DNA of 64,000 nucleotides, taken from assembly GCA_016742255.1 (NCBI GenBank), contig JACVCB010000002.1, forward strand, positions 11,001 through 75,000, read 5' to 3'. This DNA comes from Leptospira sp. GTDB lineage: Bacteria > Spirochaetota > Leptospiria > Leptospirales > Leptospiraceae. The notes under the pieces are model-generated. The model had not been told where the DNA came from. It worked only from the letters and a program-made list of their open reading frames with translations, and ran no database searches. Of the stretch, positions 9,311 through 18,046 are shown piece by piece; within the stretch, counting starts at the first letter, position 1, and each line of letters begins with the position of its first letter. A program made the translations under genes and the position numbers.

Positions 9311-10075
9311 ATGAATGATTTAGCCTTTGAGAATCAAAGTTTTTTATGGGGGAATGAAGCAGGGCCCATACGGATCCTTTCGGAATACCTACATCCCAAG
9401 GCGGAGTTCAATGAACATGGAATTACTGATACCATTGTTGTTTTTGGATCGGCGAGGATCCCATCTCAGGAAAAAATCCAACCCGGAAAACCTTCACCCT
9501 TAGAAGGCTTAAGCCAATACTACGAGGAAGCCAGAGAGTTTTCCCGATTGATTTCGGAATGGGCAGAAGTTTTAAAACTAGATGCCCCAAATCGTAATTT
9601 GCTCATTTGCACAGGAGGTGGACCTGGGATCATGGAAGCAGGGAACCGAGGTGCCAAAGAAGCAGGGGCAAAATCGGTTGCGTTAAACATCGTCCTTCCT
9701 CACGAACAACACCCGAATCCGTATGTGAACAAAGAACTTACATTTGAGTTTCATTACTTTTTTATGCGTAAACTTTGGTTTATGAAAACATGCAGAGGGA
9801 TGATTGCATTTCCTGGAGGATTTGGAACCTTTGATGAATTATTTGAAACCCTTACCCTAGTCCAGACTGGAAAAAAAAGTAGGATTCCCATCCTTCTCTA
9901 TGGAACAAAATTTTGGACGGAAGTGATCAATTTCAAAAAATTAGCGGAGATGAAGCTGATTTCGGAAGAAGACCTCCATTTATTTGGATTTGCTGACAGT
10001 CCAGTGGAAGCACTTCGATTCTTTCAGGAAAAGATTCGTTTCGAATTGACCCATTCTGAGGGTACAAAAACATAG
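9311..10075 (+). CDS. LOG-family (TIGR00730-like) Rossmann-fold protein
   Basis: The ATG at 9311 was chosen; the upstream open frame overlaps the divergent gene. The 254-residue product carries the two nucleotide-monophosphate-binding signatures GGGPGIMEAGNRGA and PGGFGTFDE (near residue 167). Relatives remove the ribose phosphate from cytokinin nucleotides or AMP, or act as nucleotide 5'-monophosphate nucleosidases; the natural substrate in spirochaetes is not known. The N-terminal extension of about 50 residues before the Rossmann core is typical of the longer subgroup. L28 follows 18 bases later. Confidence 0.88.
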   Translation: MNDLAFENQSFLWGNEAGPIRILSEYLHPKAEFNEHGITDTIVVFGSARIPSQEKIQPGKPSPLEGLSQYYEEAREFSRLISEWAEVLKLDAPNRNLLICTGGGPGIMEAGNRGAKEAGAKSVALNIVLPHEQHPNPYVNKELTFEFHYFFMRKLWFMKTCRGMIAFPGGFGTFDELFETLTLVQTGKKSRIPILLYGTKFWTEVINFKKLAEMKLISEEDLHLFGFADSPVEALRFFQEKIRFELTHSEGTKT

Positions 10076-10093
10076 CGAAACAAGGTAATAATT

Positions 10094-10378
10094 ATGGCTA
10101 GAACATGTGTAGTAACCGGAAAAGGAACAACGGCAGGGAACAACGTATCCCATTCTCATAAAAAGAATCGCCGTATCTGGAAGGTGAATGTGATCACAAA
10201 AAAGATCTTCTTGGAAGACGAGAACCGTTGGGTTCGCGTTAAGATTTCTACACGTGCTTTGAGAACCCTTCGTAAAAAAGGTTTGAAAGTGGCAATCAAA
10301 GACCACGGCGGTGATATCTCCGCAATCACTCCTAAAAAATACGTAGGAATCACTCCAAAAGCACAACCAGCAACTTAA
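10094..10378 (+). CDS. rpmB: 50S ribosomal protein L28
   Basis: 94 residues beginning [20 protein letters not shown], the classic L28 N-terminus, with the [14 protein letters not shown] block and a short Ala/Pro-rich tail. It binds 23S rRNA in the large subunit. It follows the LOG-like gene by 18 bases and precedes nth by 23 bases; it is not linked to rpmG as in many bacteria. Confidence 0.96.
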   Translation: MARTCVVTGKGTTAGNNVSHSHKKNRRIWKVNVITKKIFLEDENRWVRVKISTRALRTLRKKGLKVAIKDHGGDISAITPKKYVGITPKAQPAT

Positions 10379-10401
10379 ATCTTAGATTTCGTTGTTCTGG
10401 A

Positions 10402-11052
10402 TTGAAACGATCCAAAAAAACTCCCAATATCACCGAAGTATACCGTCTCCTTGAGGCGGAATTCGGTGTCGTAGAAACTCCTCTCACCTTTACAAAACCA
10501 TACGAACTTGCCATTGCTGTCATCCTCAGTGCACAGTGTACGGACGAACGTGTGAACCAAGTCACACCAGAACTCTTTCGTACCTTTCCGACTCTTGAGT
10601 CTTTTGCGAAAGCACCTTTATCCGCGATTGAGAAAAAAATCTTTTCCACTGGGTTTTATAAAAACAAAGCCAAAAGTATCCAAGGTTTTGCGAAAATGGT
10701 GTTAGCAGAATTTAGTGGTGAGATTCCTAAAACAATGGAGGAGGCAATCAAACTCCCTGGGTTTGGAAGGAAAACAGCCAATGTGGTGCTTGCTGAAATT
10801 TATGGTGTGGTGGAAGGGTTTGTGGTGGATACCCACGTAAAACGATTAACCAAACGACTTGGATTTACAAAAAAAACAGATCCCGTACAAATTGAACGGG
10901 AGATGATGAAAATCACGCCTAAGGAAATTTGCCGAAACCTATCTCTTTACCTAATATTTCTCGGTCGTAAGTACTGCCAGGCGCGCCGGACGTTTTGTTC
11001 GGATTGTCCTCTTTCTTCCCTATGTCCTTCTTATTCGGAGTCGGTTTCATAA
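10402..11052 (+). CDS. nth: Endonuclease III (DNA glycosylase/AP lyase)
   Basis: 216 residues from a TTG start. The helix-hairpin-helix LPGFGRKTANVVLAE carries the catalytic Lys (near 124) and VDTHVKRL the catalytic Asp (near 143). The C-terminal [4Fe-4S] loop C-X6-C-X2-C-X5-C is present in CQARRTFCSDCPLSSLC. It removes oxidised pyrimidines and nicks abasic sites in base excision repair. Unusually, the last 134 bases, including the cluster cysteines, lie antisense to the coding end of the convergent gene. Confidence 0.95.
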   Translation: MKRSKKTPNITEVYRLLEAEFGVVETPLTFTKPYELAIAVILSAQCTDERVNQVTPELFRTFPTLESFAKAPLSAIEKKIFSTGFYKNKAKSIQGFAKMVLAEFSGEIPKTMEEAIKLPGFGRKTANVVLAEIYGVVEGFVVDTHVKRLTKRLGFTKKTDPVQIEREMMKITPKEICRNLSLYLIFLGRKYCQARRTFCSDCPLSSLCPSYSESVS

Positions 11053-11752
11053 GACCTTCTTCTGTTTCCGATTCCATTCTTTGTTTCCAAGAACGATTGC
11101 GGTCTGTTAAATTGATGGATTCTACTTTGTAATCCAAACGAATCAAGTTTCGTTTGCGATAGTATAAATTTAAAGTACCAAGTCTTCCGTAGTCTTTAGG
11201 GCATTCCACTTGGTGGACATTGGAAAGGTAACGAAACCTTGCCTGTGGTTTCCCTTCGACGAGTAAAAATACTGGGAGTTCGGGATTGTTTTGAGCTGGG
11301 ATGAGAGGGATTTTGATTTCGTCTTCTGGACTGACATAGACGATCCAACCATCAAATTCATCAGTATTTTTAGCATTTAAGAGCCCATCAATGGAACCTA
11401 AACCGAGTTTGACGGGGCCATGGTCCATTTCGATGGTTTTTGTCAGGTTAAATCCATCGAAGGGGAATTCTAATGGTTTGTCTTTTTGGGAAAAAGGGTA
11501 CAACATGTACCCTTTCCCTCGTTTCAGATCTAAATCCATTTTTTCCCGTTCCACAAAACCAAGGAGGGCACTGAGACCACCACGCCCTTCCTCATCCATT
11601 TTTGTGAAAAGTTCCTTGCCACAGTGAAAAAACATACGTAAAGGTCGGTCTTCCAGGCTTTCATGCGCGAAACTGGAAGAAAGTGAAAGAAAGTACCCAA
11701 TTGTCAAAATAGACCAAAGGTTTCTTCCAAGAAAGGAAAGACGGATATTCAT
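10919..11752 (-). CDS. Exported protein of unknown function
   Basis: 277 residues with a Sec signal peptide (hydrophobic core ILTIGYFLSLSSS, cleavage near SFAHE). No family recognised. The mature part has segments such as FDGFNLTKTIEMDHGPVKLG and a YYRKRNLIRLDYKVES strand, suggesting a beta-rich periplasmic domain, and then a polar Lys/Glu/Pro-rich tail. The last 45 or so codons overlap nth on the other strand; there is no earlier stop, so the overlap is real if the frame is intact. Confidence 0.7.
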   Translation of the reverse strand: MNIRLSFLGRNLWSILTIGYFLSLSSSFAHESLEDRPLRMFFHCGKELFTKMDEEGRGGLSALLGFVEREKMDLDLKRGKGYMLYPFSQKDKPLEFPFDGFNLTKTIEMDHGPVKLGLGSIDGLLNAKNTDEFDGWIVYVSPEDEIKIPLIPAQNNPELPVFLLVEGKPQARFRYLSNVHQVECPKDYGRLGTLNLYYRKRNLIRLDYKVESINLTDRNRSWKQRMESETEEGLMKPTPNKKDIGKKEDNPNKTSGAPGSTYDREILGKEIGFGKFP

Positions 11753-11845
11753 ATTTTGTGACCTTGGTTCTAAGAACGGAAGAATTCGAAACAGAATGAA
11801 CCAAAAAACCTGATCTCTGTCTAAACTAAGGGCAGAAAGGATGCC

Positions 11846-12757
11846 ATGAACTTCTTCAAAAATCTATTTCTCTACGCTAAAATGGTTAAATTTTCCCATA
11901 CACTTTTTGCTTTGCCTTTTGCTGGGATCAGCTTCGTCCTCGCTTACCTTGAATCGAGTCTCGATACAGGTGATCTGCTTCGAATCGGTGCCCTGATCCT
12001 TGTTTGTATGGTCAGTGCTCGTAGTGCTGCCATGGGTTTCAACAGGTATGTGGATTCAGAAATTGATGAAAAAAATCCCCGCACTCAAAATCGAGAAATC
12101 CCTGCCGGGAAAATTTCTAAGGTATCGGCGTTACTCTTCATAGGGCTTTCTGCCTTCATTTTTATCTTTGCTAGTTTTTTTGTGAACAAACTGGCTTTCT
12201 TACTTTCCTTCCCCGCACTTTTCATTTTATTTCTGTATTCTCTCACCAAACGGTTTACTTTGTTTTGCCATTTGGTTCTCGGTTTTGCGATCTCTCTGGC
12301 GCCACTCGGTGCTTGGATTGCCATAACAGAAACTGTGAATTTAGTTCCCATTTTATTTTCACTAGGACTTTTATTCCATATTTCCGCATTTGATGTGTTA
12401 TATGCCATTCAGGATATGGATTTTGATGCCAAAGAAAAACTCCATAGCATTCCTTCCAAATTAGGGGAAACTAAATCCCGTATCATCGCTGTTATCTTGC
12501 ATACTCTTTCGTTTGTATTTTTTATCCTCGCAGGGATTAGTGCCGAACTTGGGTTTATGTATTTTTTAATCCTCTCTGTGATTGGGATTTTGGTGTTGTA
12601 TGAACACAAAATCTCTTACCAATACAAACAAAAGGACCTCCCACTTATTTTTTACCAAATCAATTCCTGGATCAGTGTAGTTTTGTTTTTGGCCATCCTA
12701 TTTGATAAATGGAATGAGTTTTTACTGAAGATTTCCTCTGGAATTAGTTTTCGATGA
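11846..12757 (+). CDS. UbiA-family polyprenyltransferase (quinone synthesis)
   Basis: A 303-residue protein with about eight membrane segments. The first aspartate motif is [20 protein letters not shown] (near residues 65-84) and the second is [22 protein letters not shown]; both bind Mg-diphosphate of the prenyl donor. It transfers a polyprenyl chain to an aromatic quinone precursor. The gene overlaps a UbiX homologue by 4 bases (ATGA). Because spirochaetes of this group make menaquinone, I infer it is the futalosine-pathway enzyme (MqnP-like) rather than UbiA proper, but the sequence alone does not settle the substrate. RBS GAAAGG precedes the ATG. Confidence 0.88.
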   Translation: MNFFKNLFLYAKMVKFSHTLFALPFAGISFVLAYLESSLDTGDLLRIGALILVCMVSARSAAMGFNRYVDSEIDEKNPRTQNREIPAGKISKVSALLFIGLSAFIFIFASFFVNKLAFLLSFPALFILFLYSLTKRFTLFCHLVLGFAISLAPLGAWIAITETVNLVPILFSLGLLFHISAFDVLYAIQDMDFDAKEKLHSIPSKLGETKSRIIAVILHTLSFVFFILAGISAELGFMYFLILSVIGILVLYEHKISYQYKQKDLPLIFYQINSWISVVLFLAILFDKWNEFLLKISSGISFR

Positions 12758-13350
12758 AACTTGTTGTGGGTCTCGCAGGTGCTAGTGGTAGCATTTATGC
12801 TGCTCGATTTTTAAAAGCATTGTATGAGATCGAAGGGGAAACCTACATCACATCAAGTCCCGCATCCTTACGTATCTTTTCAGAAGAATACGAAACGACA
12901 GTGAAAACCACTGAAGACATTTTGTCTTTTGTGGAAGAGAAGTGGAAGGTAAAACCCAAACACAAATTCCATGTTCGTAATTTTTTTGATATTGGATCGG
13001 ATATAGCCAGTGGTTCCAATGTTTGGGACGCGATGGTTGTGATCCCTTGTAGTATGAAAACTGTTGCTTCTATGTCTGCAGGTCTCACAGAAAACTTAAT
13101 CGAACGAGCCGCCGATGTGACCTTAAAAGAAAGAAGGCGTCTCATTGTAGTCCCGAGAGAAACTCCTTACAACCGCATCCACCTCAGGAACATGTTAGCG
13201 TTAGATGAAGCAGGGGCCATACTCTTACCTGCATCCCCTGGTTTTTACCAAATGCCAAAATCTTTGGATGACCTTGGCGATTTTATCACGGGGAGGATTT
13301 TTAATCTAATCGGTCTCCCCCAAACTCTGTTCCCTAAGTGGGAGGGGTAA
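12754..13350 (+). CDS. ubiX: Flavin prenyltransferase UbiX
   Basis: 198 residues with the N-terminal FMN-binding loop [15 protein letters not shown], the [19 protein letters not shown] block and the late [14 protein letters not shown] and [16 protein letters not shown] signatures. It makes prenylated FMN, the cofactor of UbiD-type decarboxylases. Translational coupling to the UbiA-family gene (4-base overlap) places it in quinone synthesis, supplying a UbiD-like decarboxylase encoded elsewhere. Its 3' end overlaps the convergent thioesterase by 17 bases. Confidence 0.93.
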   Translation: MKLVVGLAGASGSIYAARFLKALYEIEGETYITSSPASLRIFSEEYETTVKTTEDILSFVEEKWKVKPKHKFHVRNFFDIGSDIASGSNVWDAMVVIPCSMKTVASMSAGLTENLIERAADVTLKERRRLIVVPRETPYNRIHLRNMLALDEAGAILLPASPGFYQMPKSLDDLGDFITGRIFNLIGLPQTLFPKWEG

Positions 13351-13747
13351 AGTTTCTAAAATACGCAGTTGGTTTCCCATTTTCACCTAAGCATACGTAG
13401 GTGATGTCACTTTCGATGACGGCGGCCATTTTCCCTGTTTGGGGGTGGTTAGTAATGGCAAGGGTTCTGGAAGTGATGGAAGATTTTCCATATTTTACAA
13501 TCTTTCCATAAATTTGGATGATGTCACCTGCCCTTGCTGGGGAACGAAACACCACATTGTCCATACTCATCGTGACGATATTGGTGTACCGGATTTTATT
13601 CATGACATACATCGCCATTCCCTCATCAATCCAGGAGAGCATTTTCCCACCAAAAAGATTGTTATGGTAGTTTAAATCGTCTGGTTGGACCAAGTGTTGG
13701 GTGACTAGTTCCATATCCCGCAGTTTGTTCTGAATTGTCTCGACCAT
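13334..13747 (-). CDS. Hotdog-fold acyl-CoA thioesterase
   Basis: The likely start is the ATG at 13747 (MVETIQNK), 137 residues; a longer frame reaches into pyrB and has no family support. The blocks [24 protein letters not shown], then [16 protein letters not shown] are those of the YciA/BFIT-like acyl-CoA hydrolases. It cleaves acyl-CoA to free acid and CoA in the cytosol; chain length preference unknown. Divergent from pyrB with 66 bases between. Confidence 0.88.
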   Translation of the reverse strand: MVETIQNKLRDMELVTQHLVQPDDLNYHNNLFGGKMLSWIDEGMAMYVMNKIRYTNIVTMSMDNVVFRSPARAGDIIQIYGKIVKYGKSSITSRTLAITNHPQTGKMAAVIESDITYVCLGENGKPTAYFRNFTPPT

Positions 13748-13813
13748 AAATACCAAAAAATATGTTTTCGATTTATTCGATACCAAAAACCCTAGAGAAA
13801 AGATTTCTGCCCT

Positions 13814-14746
13814 ATGTATGAATACTCCCACAAAAACATTTTAGACACCTTACAATTTTCCAAAGAAGACCTCAATTTCCTAATCGAAAAAACAAATCGA
13901 ATGAGTGCCCTACATGAATCGGGAAAGGCGTTTGGGATCCTTCACGGGAAACTCCTGGCTTCCTTGTTTTTTGAGGCAAGTACCCGCACTCGGATGAGTT
14001 TTGAAGCTGCCATGGAACGATTAGGTGGAAGGCTCATCTCCACGGTAGGGTTTCAGTTTTCTTCCATTTCGAAAGGGGAAACTTTGTATGATACCATGAA
14101 GATGATTGAAGCCTATTGTGATATTGCTGTGATCCGCCACCCCGTCGAAGGTTCTTCTCGGATTGCCGCAGGTGCAGTCAACATCCCTGTGATCAATGCA
14201 GGAGATGGGGCAGGGCAACACCCGACACAAGCACTTCTCGATTTATATACCATCTTTTCGGAAAAGAAGAAAATAGATGGGTTAAACATTGCTTTCATCG
14301 GGGACCTAAAGTATGGACGGACCATCCATTCGCTCATCAACCTCTTACGCCATTATCCAGTGCATTTGTATCTCATCAGTCCCGAAGAATTAAAACTCCC
14401 TGAAAAGTACAAAAAGAACTTAGAAGGTTTTCCCATGACTTGGGAAGAAACAACAGACATCAAAGCCATCTGGGATGCAGATGTTGCGTATGTGACACGA
14501 ATCCAAGAAGAAAGGTTTCCTGATCATAGAGAGTATGAAAAACTAAAAGATATCTATAAAGTGAATAAGGAACTTGTCCTTGCGTCCAAAAAAGACACAA
14601 CTATCCTCCATCCACTCCCTCGTGTGAATGAACTATCCACTGATGTGGATGATTTGCCAAATGCAGCTTACTTTCGTCAGGCGAAGTATGGAGTTGTTGT
14701 CAGAATGGTTTTACTCTGCTTAAGTCTTGGGGTCAATTTTGACTAA
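13814..14746 (+). CDS. pyrB: Aspartate carbamoyltransferase catalytic subunit
   Basis: 310 residues, normal length. The carbamoyl-phosphate loop STRTR (56-60), [11 protein letters not shown] (from 136) and the aspartate-binding [14 protein letters not shown] are all intact. It makes carbamoyl aspartate, the committed step of pyrimidine synthesis. No pyrI regulatory subunit is adjacent. The gene overlaps the DUF2203 gene and through it is tied to dapL, forming an amino acid/nucleotide run of three overlapping genes. Confidence 0.96.
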   Translation: MYEYSHKNILDTLQFSKEDLNFLIEKTNRMSALHESGKAFGILHGKLLASLFFEASTRTRMSFEAAMERLGGRLISTVGFQFSSISKGETLYDTMKMIEAYCDIAVIRHPVEGSSRIAAGAVNIPVINAGDGAGQHPTQALLDLYTIFSEKKKIDGLNIAFIGDLKYGRTIHSLINLLRHYPVHLYLISPEELKLPEKYKKNLEGFPMTWEETTDIKAIWDADVAYVTRIQEERFPDHREYEKLKDIYKVNKELVLASKKDTTILHPLPRVNELSTDVDDLPNAAYFRQAKYGVVVRMVLLCLSLGVNFD

Positions 14747-15107
14747 AAAAATTTGGACTTTGGAAGAAGCAAGGGAGATCTTACCCCTTGTCAGAGATAT
14801 CACAAAAGAATACTATGTTAAGGCAAGTGTTCTCGCAGATGATGTACGAAACAAAATGTTACCTGAAAATGTTTTGGAATCGAAAGAGGAAGAAATAGCG
14901 GACATCATCAAACATTGGACAAACGAAATCTTAAATTTGAAAATTGATGTTAAGGGATTGTGGCTCGTAGACTTCGATCATGGCAACGGATTTTACTGTT
15001 GGACATGGGGCGAAGAAGATGTGTTATACGAACATGGTTATCATGAAGGATTTAGATCGAGAAAACTCATAGAGGAAAATAAAGAAGAAAATGACTCAGA
15101 TAAATGA
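14739..15107 (+). CDS. DUF2203-family protein
   Basis: About 122 residues from a TTG at 14739 (a TTG at 14727 in the same frame is also possible). The N-terminal [15 protein letters not shown] and the C-terminal [40 protein letters not shown] (read as two adjacent blocks) match DUF2203. No biochemical role is established for the family. It overlaps pyrB at one end and dapL at the other, which suggests translational coupling rather than shared function. Confidence 0.82.
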   Translation: MTKKIWTLEEAREILPLVRDITKEYYVKASVLADDVRNKMLPENVLESKEEEIADIIKHWTNEILNLKIDVKGLWLVDFDHGNGFYCWTWGEEDVLYEHGYHEGFRSRKLIEENKEENDSDK

Positions 15108-16317
15108 AAACTATTTAAAATTAAAAGCGGGATATTTATTCCCTGAGATTGGAAGAAGAGTAAAAGCTTATTCAGAAGCCAACCAAAATGCAAAAATCAT
15201 CCGACTTGGAATCGGAGACGTAACACTTCCACTTGCACCAACCATTGTCAATGCCATGGTTGATGCAGCCAAAGAAATGGGAAGTGCAGGTGGATTCCAT
15301 GGGTATGGACCAGAACAAGGGTATTCTTTCCTCATCCAAAAGATCATCGCTCATGATTATATAGCACGTGGTGTACAAATCGCAGAAGACGAAGTATTTG
15401 TTTCTGATGGATCCAAATGTGATTGTGGAAACATCCAAGAGATTTTTTCCCTCGATAGTAAAATTGCCGTCGTAGACCCTGTATATCCAGTATATGTAGA
15501 TACAAATGTGATGGCAGGAAGAACTGGAGAAGTAGGACCTGATGGACGTTATGCGAACATCATTTATATGCCTGCGACTGAAGAAAATAATTTTGAACCT
15601 GATTTTCCAAAAGAAAAACCAGATATCATTTATCTTTGTTATCCGAATAACCCGACAGGAATGGTTGCAACCAAAGCCCGTCTCACAGAATGGGTGAACT
15701 ATGCCAAAAAAATGGGAAGTATCATCCTTTACGATTCCGCGTATGAGTCTTTTATCCAAGACAAAGAGATTCCAAAATCCATTTATGAAATCCCAGGAGC
15801 CAAAGAAGTGGCAATGGAATTTCGTTCCTTCTCCAAAACTGCAGGGTTTACGGGAACTCGTTGTGCCTACCTTGTGATCCCGAAAGACCTAAAAGGAAAA
15901 ACAAAATCAGGAGAAGAGGTGAGTTTTAACTCTCTTTGGAACAGACGCCATACAACCAAATTCAATGGTGTATCGTATGTCACACAGAAAGGGGCGGAAG
16001 CTGTGTTTTCCACCCAAGGACAAGTGGAGATCAAAGAACAAATTTCCTACTATATGGAGAATGCAAAACTCATTCGCGAAGGTCTTGCTAAGGCAGGTTA
16101 CAAAGTGTTTGGTGGAACGAATGCTCCTTACATTTGGCTAAAAACCCCACGAGGACTCAAATCTTGGGAATTTTTTGACGAACTCCTAGGAAACGCACAA
16201 GTGGTTGGAACTCCTGGATCTGGGTTTGGACCGGCTGGAGAAGGGTATTTCCGACTTTCTGCGTTTGGAAAACGAGAAGATGTCATTTCTGCCATCGAAC
16301 GCATCCAAAAAATGTAA
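15091..16317 (+). CDS. dapL: LL-diaminopimelate aminotransferase
   Basis: 408 residues, the usual DapL length. Fold-type I PLP enzyme with [12 protein letters not shown] (Schiff-base Lys near 249), CYPNNPTG and the C-terminal [10 protein letters not shown]. The N-terminal [17 protein letters not shown] and [11 protein letters not shown] are DapL signatures. It converts tetrahydrodipicolinate directly to LL-diaminopimelate, for lysine and peptidoglycan, bypassing the acylated DapD/DapC/DapE route; Leptospira is known to use this variant. Overlaps the DUF2203 gene by 17 bases. Confidence 0.95.
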   Translation: MTQINENYLKLKAGYLFPEIGRRVKAYSEANQNAKIIRLGIGDVTLPLAPTIVNAMVDAAKEMGSAGGFHGYGPEQGYSFLIQKIIAHDYIARGVQIAEDEVFVSDGSKCDCGNIQEIFSLDSKIAVVDPVYPVYVDTNVMAGRTGEVGPDGRYANIIYMPATEENNFEPDFPKEKPDIIYLCYPNNPTGMVATKARLTEWVNYAKKMGSIILYDSAYESFIQDKEIPKSIYEIPGAKEVAMEFRSFSKTAGFTGTRCAYLVIPKDLKGKTKSGEEVSFNSLWNRRHTTKFNGVSYVTQKGAEAVFSTQGQVEIKEQISYYMENAKLIREGLAKAGYKVFGGTNAPYIWLKTPRGLKSWEFFDELLGNAQVVGTPGSGFGPAGEGYFRLSAFGKREDVISAIERIQKM

Positions 16318-16331
16318 AATTTAGTCCTGGT

Positions 16332-16378
16332 TTTTTCCATAGCTCCGATATATAAAACAAGGTAGAGCTATGGGAAAA
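16332..16378 (+). promoter_or_regulatory. Hairpin enclosing start region of the next gene
   Basis: CCATAGCTC (16337-16345) and GAGCTATGG (16365-16373) are perfect complements, extended outward by a T-G and four T-A pairs. The ATG at 16370 lies in the right arm and the ribosome-binding AAGG in the 19-base loop, which also holds TATATAAAA. It is either a leader hairpin that could hide the start codon or a promoter flanked by operator half-sites. Confidence 0.45.
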
Positions 16379-17359
16379 TGGAAATTCATCCTCTTTTTTG
16401 CAATGGTTGTGGGACATATCTCCCACATCAATGCAGTATCTCCAGAACAAACGAATTTGGGGATTTTGATCTTTGAAAACAAAGAAAACTTAAATTTTAT
16501 CAATGTGGCACTCAGTAATTTGGCTCCTTCACAAGAAGAAGCACAAAGCACTGCCCAACCAGGAACAACCCAAACCCCAGATCCTTCCAAAAAGAATTTG
16601 GATTTTGATTATTTCAAACTCCTAAAAGCAGCAAACCAATCTGACTTTAGTGGAAACATGTGGTACTTACAAAGTAATTATGTGTATGGATTCCGCCAAC
16701 TCAGACAAGCCCAAGGGGAACTCAAAAATATCTTTGAAATCGTATTACAAAAATACATCGAAGATGCAAGAGCACTTTTGGAAGCAGCAGCTCCTGCCAT
16801 CATCAGATCAAATGATAGCAACGCAAAAGCTTTGTTACGTTTAGGTTTTCGTGACCTTCGTTCCTCGGAAGATCTTTACACAACTGGTCTCAATTCAAGC
16901 CCTCACCAATACCGTTATAAACTTACGCTCTACAAAGAAGGGATTTTAACACTTCGTCGTGCAAAACGTTTTGCCATCCTTGCGATGATTTATAGCAAAA
17001 CTCCAGATGAGGATAAACCTGAATACCAATACCGTTCCAATGAAGACCTAAAAGAAGCTCGTAACGAAGAAAAACAACGTAACTACGAAAAGGTGAGAGA
17101 TACCCTCATCAACTTCATTGAAAACAAACGTATGGAAAGAACTGTTGTCCCTCCAGGAAACCCAGATGCAAAACCATTGGATTTACTAGAACAACATGAT
17201 GATAACTACGGTTTCATCACTTCTAAAAAATTAGATCTACTGCTTGAAGCTAATGCACAAATCAAAGAGACGGAAGGGGCAAGACGTGAATCAGTTCCTC
17301 CAACTCCAAAATTTGATGAAAACGGCAAAGCGATTTATCCGGAAGAAAAGAAGAAATAA
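16370..17359 (+). CDS. Exported helical protein of unknown function
   Basis: 329 residues with a signal peptide (core FILFFAMVVGHISHINAV). The mature protein begins with a Gln/Pro/Thr linker and continues as long charged helices (YNYVYGFRQLRQAQGELKNI-like repeats of Arg, Gln, Glu). The end is polar and Lys/Glu-rich. No family recognised; probably a periplasmic scaffold-type protein. It is followed after one base by another exported helical protein, so the two probably act together. Confidence 0.78.
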   Translation: MGKWKFILFFAMVVGHISHINAVSPEQTNLGILIFENKENLNFINVALSNLAPSQEEAQSTAQPGTTQTPDPSKKNLDFDYFKLLKAANQSDFSGNMWYLQSNYVYGFRQLRQAQGELKNIFEIVLQKYIEDARALLEAAAPAIIRSNDSNAKALLRLGFRDLRSSEDLYTTGLNSSPHQYRYKLTLYKEGILTLRRAKRFAILAMIYSKTPDEDKPEYQYRSNEDLKEARNEEKQRNYEKVRDTLINFIENKRMERTVVPPGNPDAKPLDLLEQHDDNYGFITSKKLDLLLEANAQIKETEGARRESVPPTPKFDENGKAIYPEEKKK

Positions 17360-17360
17360 A

Positions 17361-17999
17361 ATGAAGTTTTTTACAAGTGTGATTTTACTTTCTTTTTCGT
17401 TAGGACTCGTTGCCAAAAGTACGATGTCTTACCGGGAAAGGAAAAAACAATTGGATGGTAAAATTGCACTTGTATTAGAGCTGAAAGAACACCTTAAACT
17501 TGAACCTGAGGTAGGAAAATCTTCTGTTGAATCCATTCGTGACCAAGTAGAAGAAACCTACCGCGTAGGAAAACGTGCGGAAATCGAAAAAGTTTTAACC
17601 CTTGCGGAAGGTGAGATCCTCATCACACAACGAAAACTTTGTATCCCCATGGAAGAAGTCACAACTGGGCTCTACCAAAAAGCCATGGGGCATTGGATCC
17701 AAATGGAAAATGACGAAAAGTCTGGGTCGAGTCGATTGGAGTGGGATACAAAAGATAAAATCCAACGTTATTTAGTGATGGCAAAAAGTGAAAAAGACCA
17801 TGCAAAAGAATACTTTTTGTCTGGAAATTACCAACTTTCCCTACATACCTACAAACGATCGCTAGTGTATAGTTTACTTACATTACGTACCCAAAAATCA
17901 GAAATTCCAGAAACCTACCAAAGTGCAGATACCGCATGGGTGCAACCCATTTGGATGAACCTCCACAAACAAAAGCAAAACTCCATCCAAGAAAACTAA
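17361..17999 (+). CDS. Exported helical protein, partner of upstream gene
   Basis: The ATG at 17361 was chosen; it directly follows the previous stop and starts a signal peptide (MKFFTSVILLSFSLGLVAKS). The longer open frame upstream overlaps the previous gene. 212 residues, mostly charged helix, with a region AKEYFLSGNYQLSLHTYKRSLVYSL that looks like a TPR unit. Function unknown. It shares export, helical character and probable mRNA with its upstream neighbour. Confidence 0.75.
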   Translation: MKFFTSVILLSFSLGLVAKSTMSYRERKKQLDGKIALVLELKEHLKLEPEVGKSSVESIRDQVEETYRVGKRAEIEKVLTLAEGEILITQRKLCIPMEEVTTGLYQKAMGHWIQMENDEKSGSSRLEWDTKDKIQRYLVMAKSEKDHAKEYFLSGNYQLSLHTYKRSLVYSLLTLRTQKSEIPETYQSADTAWVQPIWMNLHKQKQNSIQEN

Positions 18000-18046
18000 A
18001 AAATTTTCATTTTCATTCACACTAATTTTCAAAGAATGACTGCTTA

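Noticed and set aside
11775..11785. Short palindrome GTTCTAAGAAC before the UbiA-family gene
   Set aside because: Only 5-bp arms, no match to a known operator and no second copy nearby.
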